64,000 bases of DNA from the NCBI GenBank assembly GCA_013200995.1, contig CP053688.1:558001-622000 (forward strand), given 5' to 3'. The notes below the pieces were generated by a model. That model was given only the letters and a program-made list of their open reading frames with translations. It ran no database searches and was not told where the DNA came from. This document shows positions 63,741 to 64,000 of the stretch, in pieces. How positions within the stretch are numbered: position 1 is the stretch's first letter; each line of letters begins with the position of its first letter. Source of the DNA: Arthrobacter citreus. GTDB lineage: Bacteria; Bacillota; Bacilli; Bacillales; Bacillaceae_G. Both the position numbers and the translations under genes were made by a program.

Positions 63741-63764
63741 TTCAACTAACGCATCAGTTAGTTG
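63741..63764. repeat. Third copy of the AACTAACGCATCAGTTAGTT palindrome
   Basis: AACTAAC-GCATCA-GTTAGTT between two minus-strand genes, the same element as at 39491 and (variant) 63227. Only the palindrome is shared here; the leader part of the cassette is not present. Confidence 0.8.
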
Positions 63765-63772
63765 CATAGCGA

Positions 63773-64000
63773 TTAATTTTTATCTAAACAATTTTCGCAA
63801 TCAAATTCTGTCCAAGAATTTAATAATTTTACTCCACAAATTTCACAATGCCTTTCGCCAGGATACCAATATCCAGTTTTATGAAATAATTCAACACTTT
63901 CCTCCCAATGGATATAGTCTTGTGAGGGTGGGGCAAGTGGTTTACCTTCTTCGTCAACTGGTCGCGAAGGTTCGTTTCCTGATATGAAACCTTTAATCCA
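63773..64000 (-). CDS. Hypothetical protein with zinc-finger-like pairs (5' end beyond window)
   Basis: Open from the window edge to the stop at 63773; the last 75 residues are seen. Contains PSRPVDEEGKPLAPPSQDYI, HWEESVELFHKTGYWYPGE and a double CxxC pattern (CEICG ... CENC) like a small zinc ribbon. Neighbours suggest another orphan accessory gene. Function unknown. Confidence 0.6.
   Translation of the reverse strand, partial: WIKGFISGNEPSRPVDEEGKPLAPPSQDYIHWEESVELFHKTGYWYPGERHCEICGVKLLNSWTEFDCENCLDKN

Noticed and set aside
1..64000. CRISPR arrays, rRNA and tRNA genes
   Set aside because: No regularly spaced repeats with spacers and no tRNA or rRNA motifs were seen on either strand; only rnpB was recognised.

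Overview
The window comes from the chromosome of an AT-rich, endospore-forming Firmicute of the Bacillaceae (Bacillus sensu lato). The left half keeps almost the gene order of the Bacillus subtilis ypiA-ypsC region: qcrABC, dapB, the bacillithiol genes, cca-birA, panBCD, dinG, aspB, dnaD-nth, ponA-recU, gpsB, rnpB and rlmKL. Sporulation or spore genes (ypjB, yppG and a previously easy-to-miss 33-residue sspM-type gene) support the assignment. The species cannot be fixed from the sequence alone.

Region 1 (1-34243) is core chromosome. Reading right: a TPR protein (ypiA, partial), ypiB and ypiF; the menaquinol:cytochrome c reductase operon qcrABC; ypjA and ypjB; a zinc peptidase; ypjC (reversed); a MazG-like pyrophosphohydrolase and dapB; bshB1, bshA, cca and birA; panB, panC and panD; dinG, ypmA, ypmB and aspB; dnaD, nth and ypoC; the divergent pair ponA/recU; yppC; sspM, yppF and yppG; a GntR regulator; ypsA and gpsB; the type B RNase P RNA; rlmKL. 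Compared with B. subtilis, mgsA is absent between dapB and bshB1 (a large inverted repeat sits there), asnS is absent after aspB, and a GntR gene is inserted between yppG and ypsA.

Region 2 (34244-40987) is accessory. It starts with a tyrosine recombinase preceded by a recombination-site-like inverted repeat. A probable short minus-strand RNA with its own promoter and terminator follows, then an unexplained structured stretch, small unknown genes, a streptothricin-acetyltransferase-like GNAT enzyme, a secreted coiled-coil protein built of 28-residue repeats, and short minus-strand orphan genes.

Region 3 (about 40783-62211) is a compact siphovirus-type prophage, all on the plus strand. It has a Cro-like regulator behind a perfect 21-bp palindrome, two long unrecognised early proteins (possible replication or regulatory genes, preceded by direct repeats), and two HNH proteins. 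An HK97-type packaging and head module follows (terminase small and large, portal, ClpP-like protease, capsid, connectors). The tail module has a chaperone with a clear -1 frameshift, tape measure, Dit, a beta-helix spike and an endopeptidase-type tail protein. Holin and M15 endolysin close it. No integrase, CI repressor or recognisable helicase/polymerase is seen inside it.

Region 4 (62212-64000) holds a lipoprotein gene and again minus-strand orphan genes. A roughly 185-bp intergenic cassette (palindrome, short hairpin with T-run, leader, RBS, start codon) occurs both at 39331-39514 and at 63065-63250, on either side of the prophage. The prophage therefore seems to sit inside, or next to, an array of small exchangeable gene cassettes.
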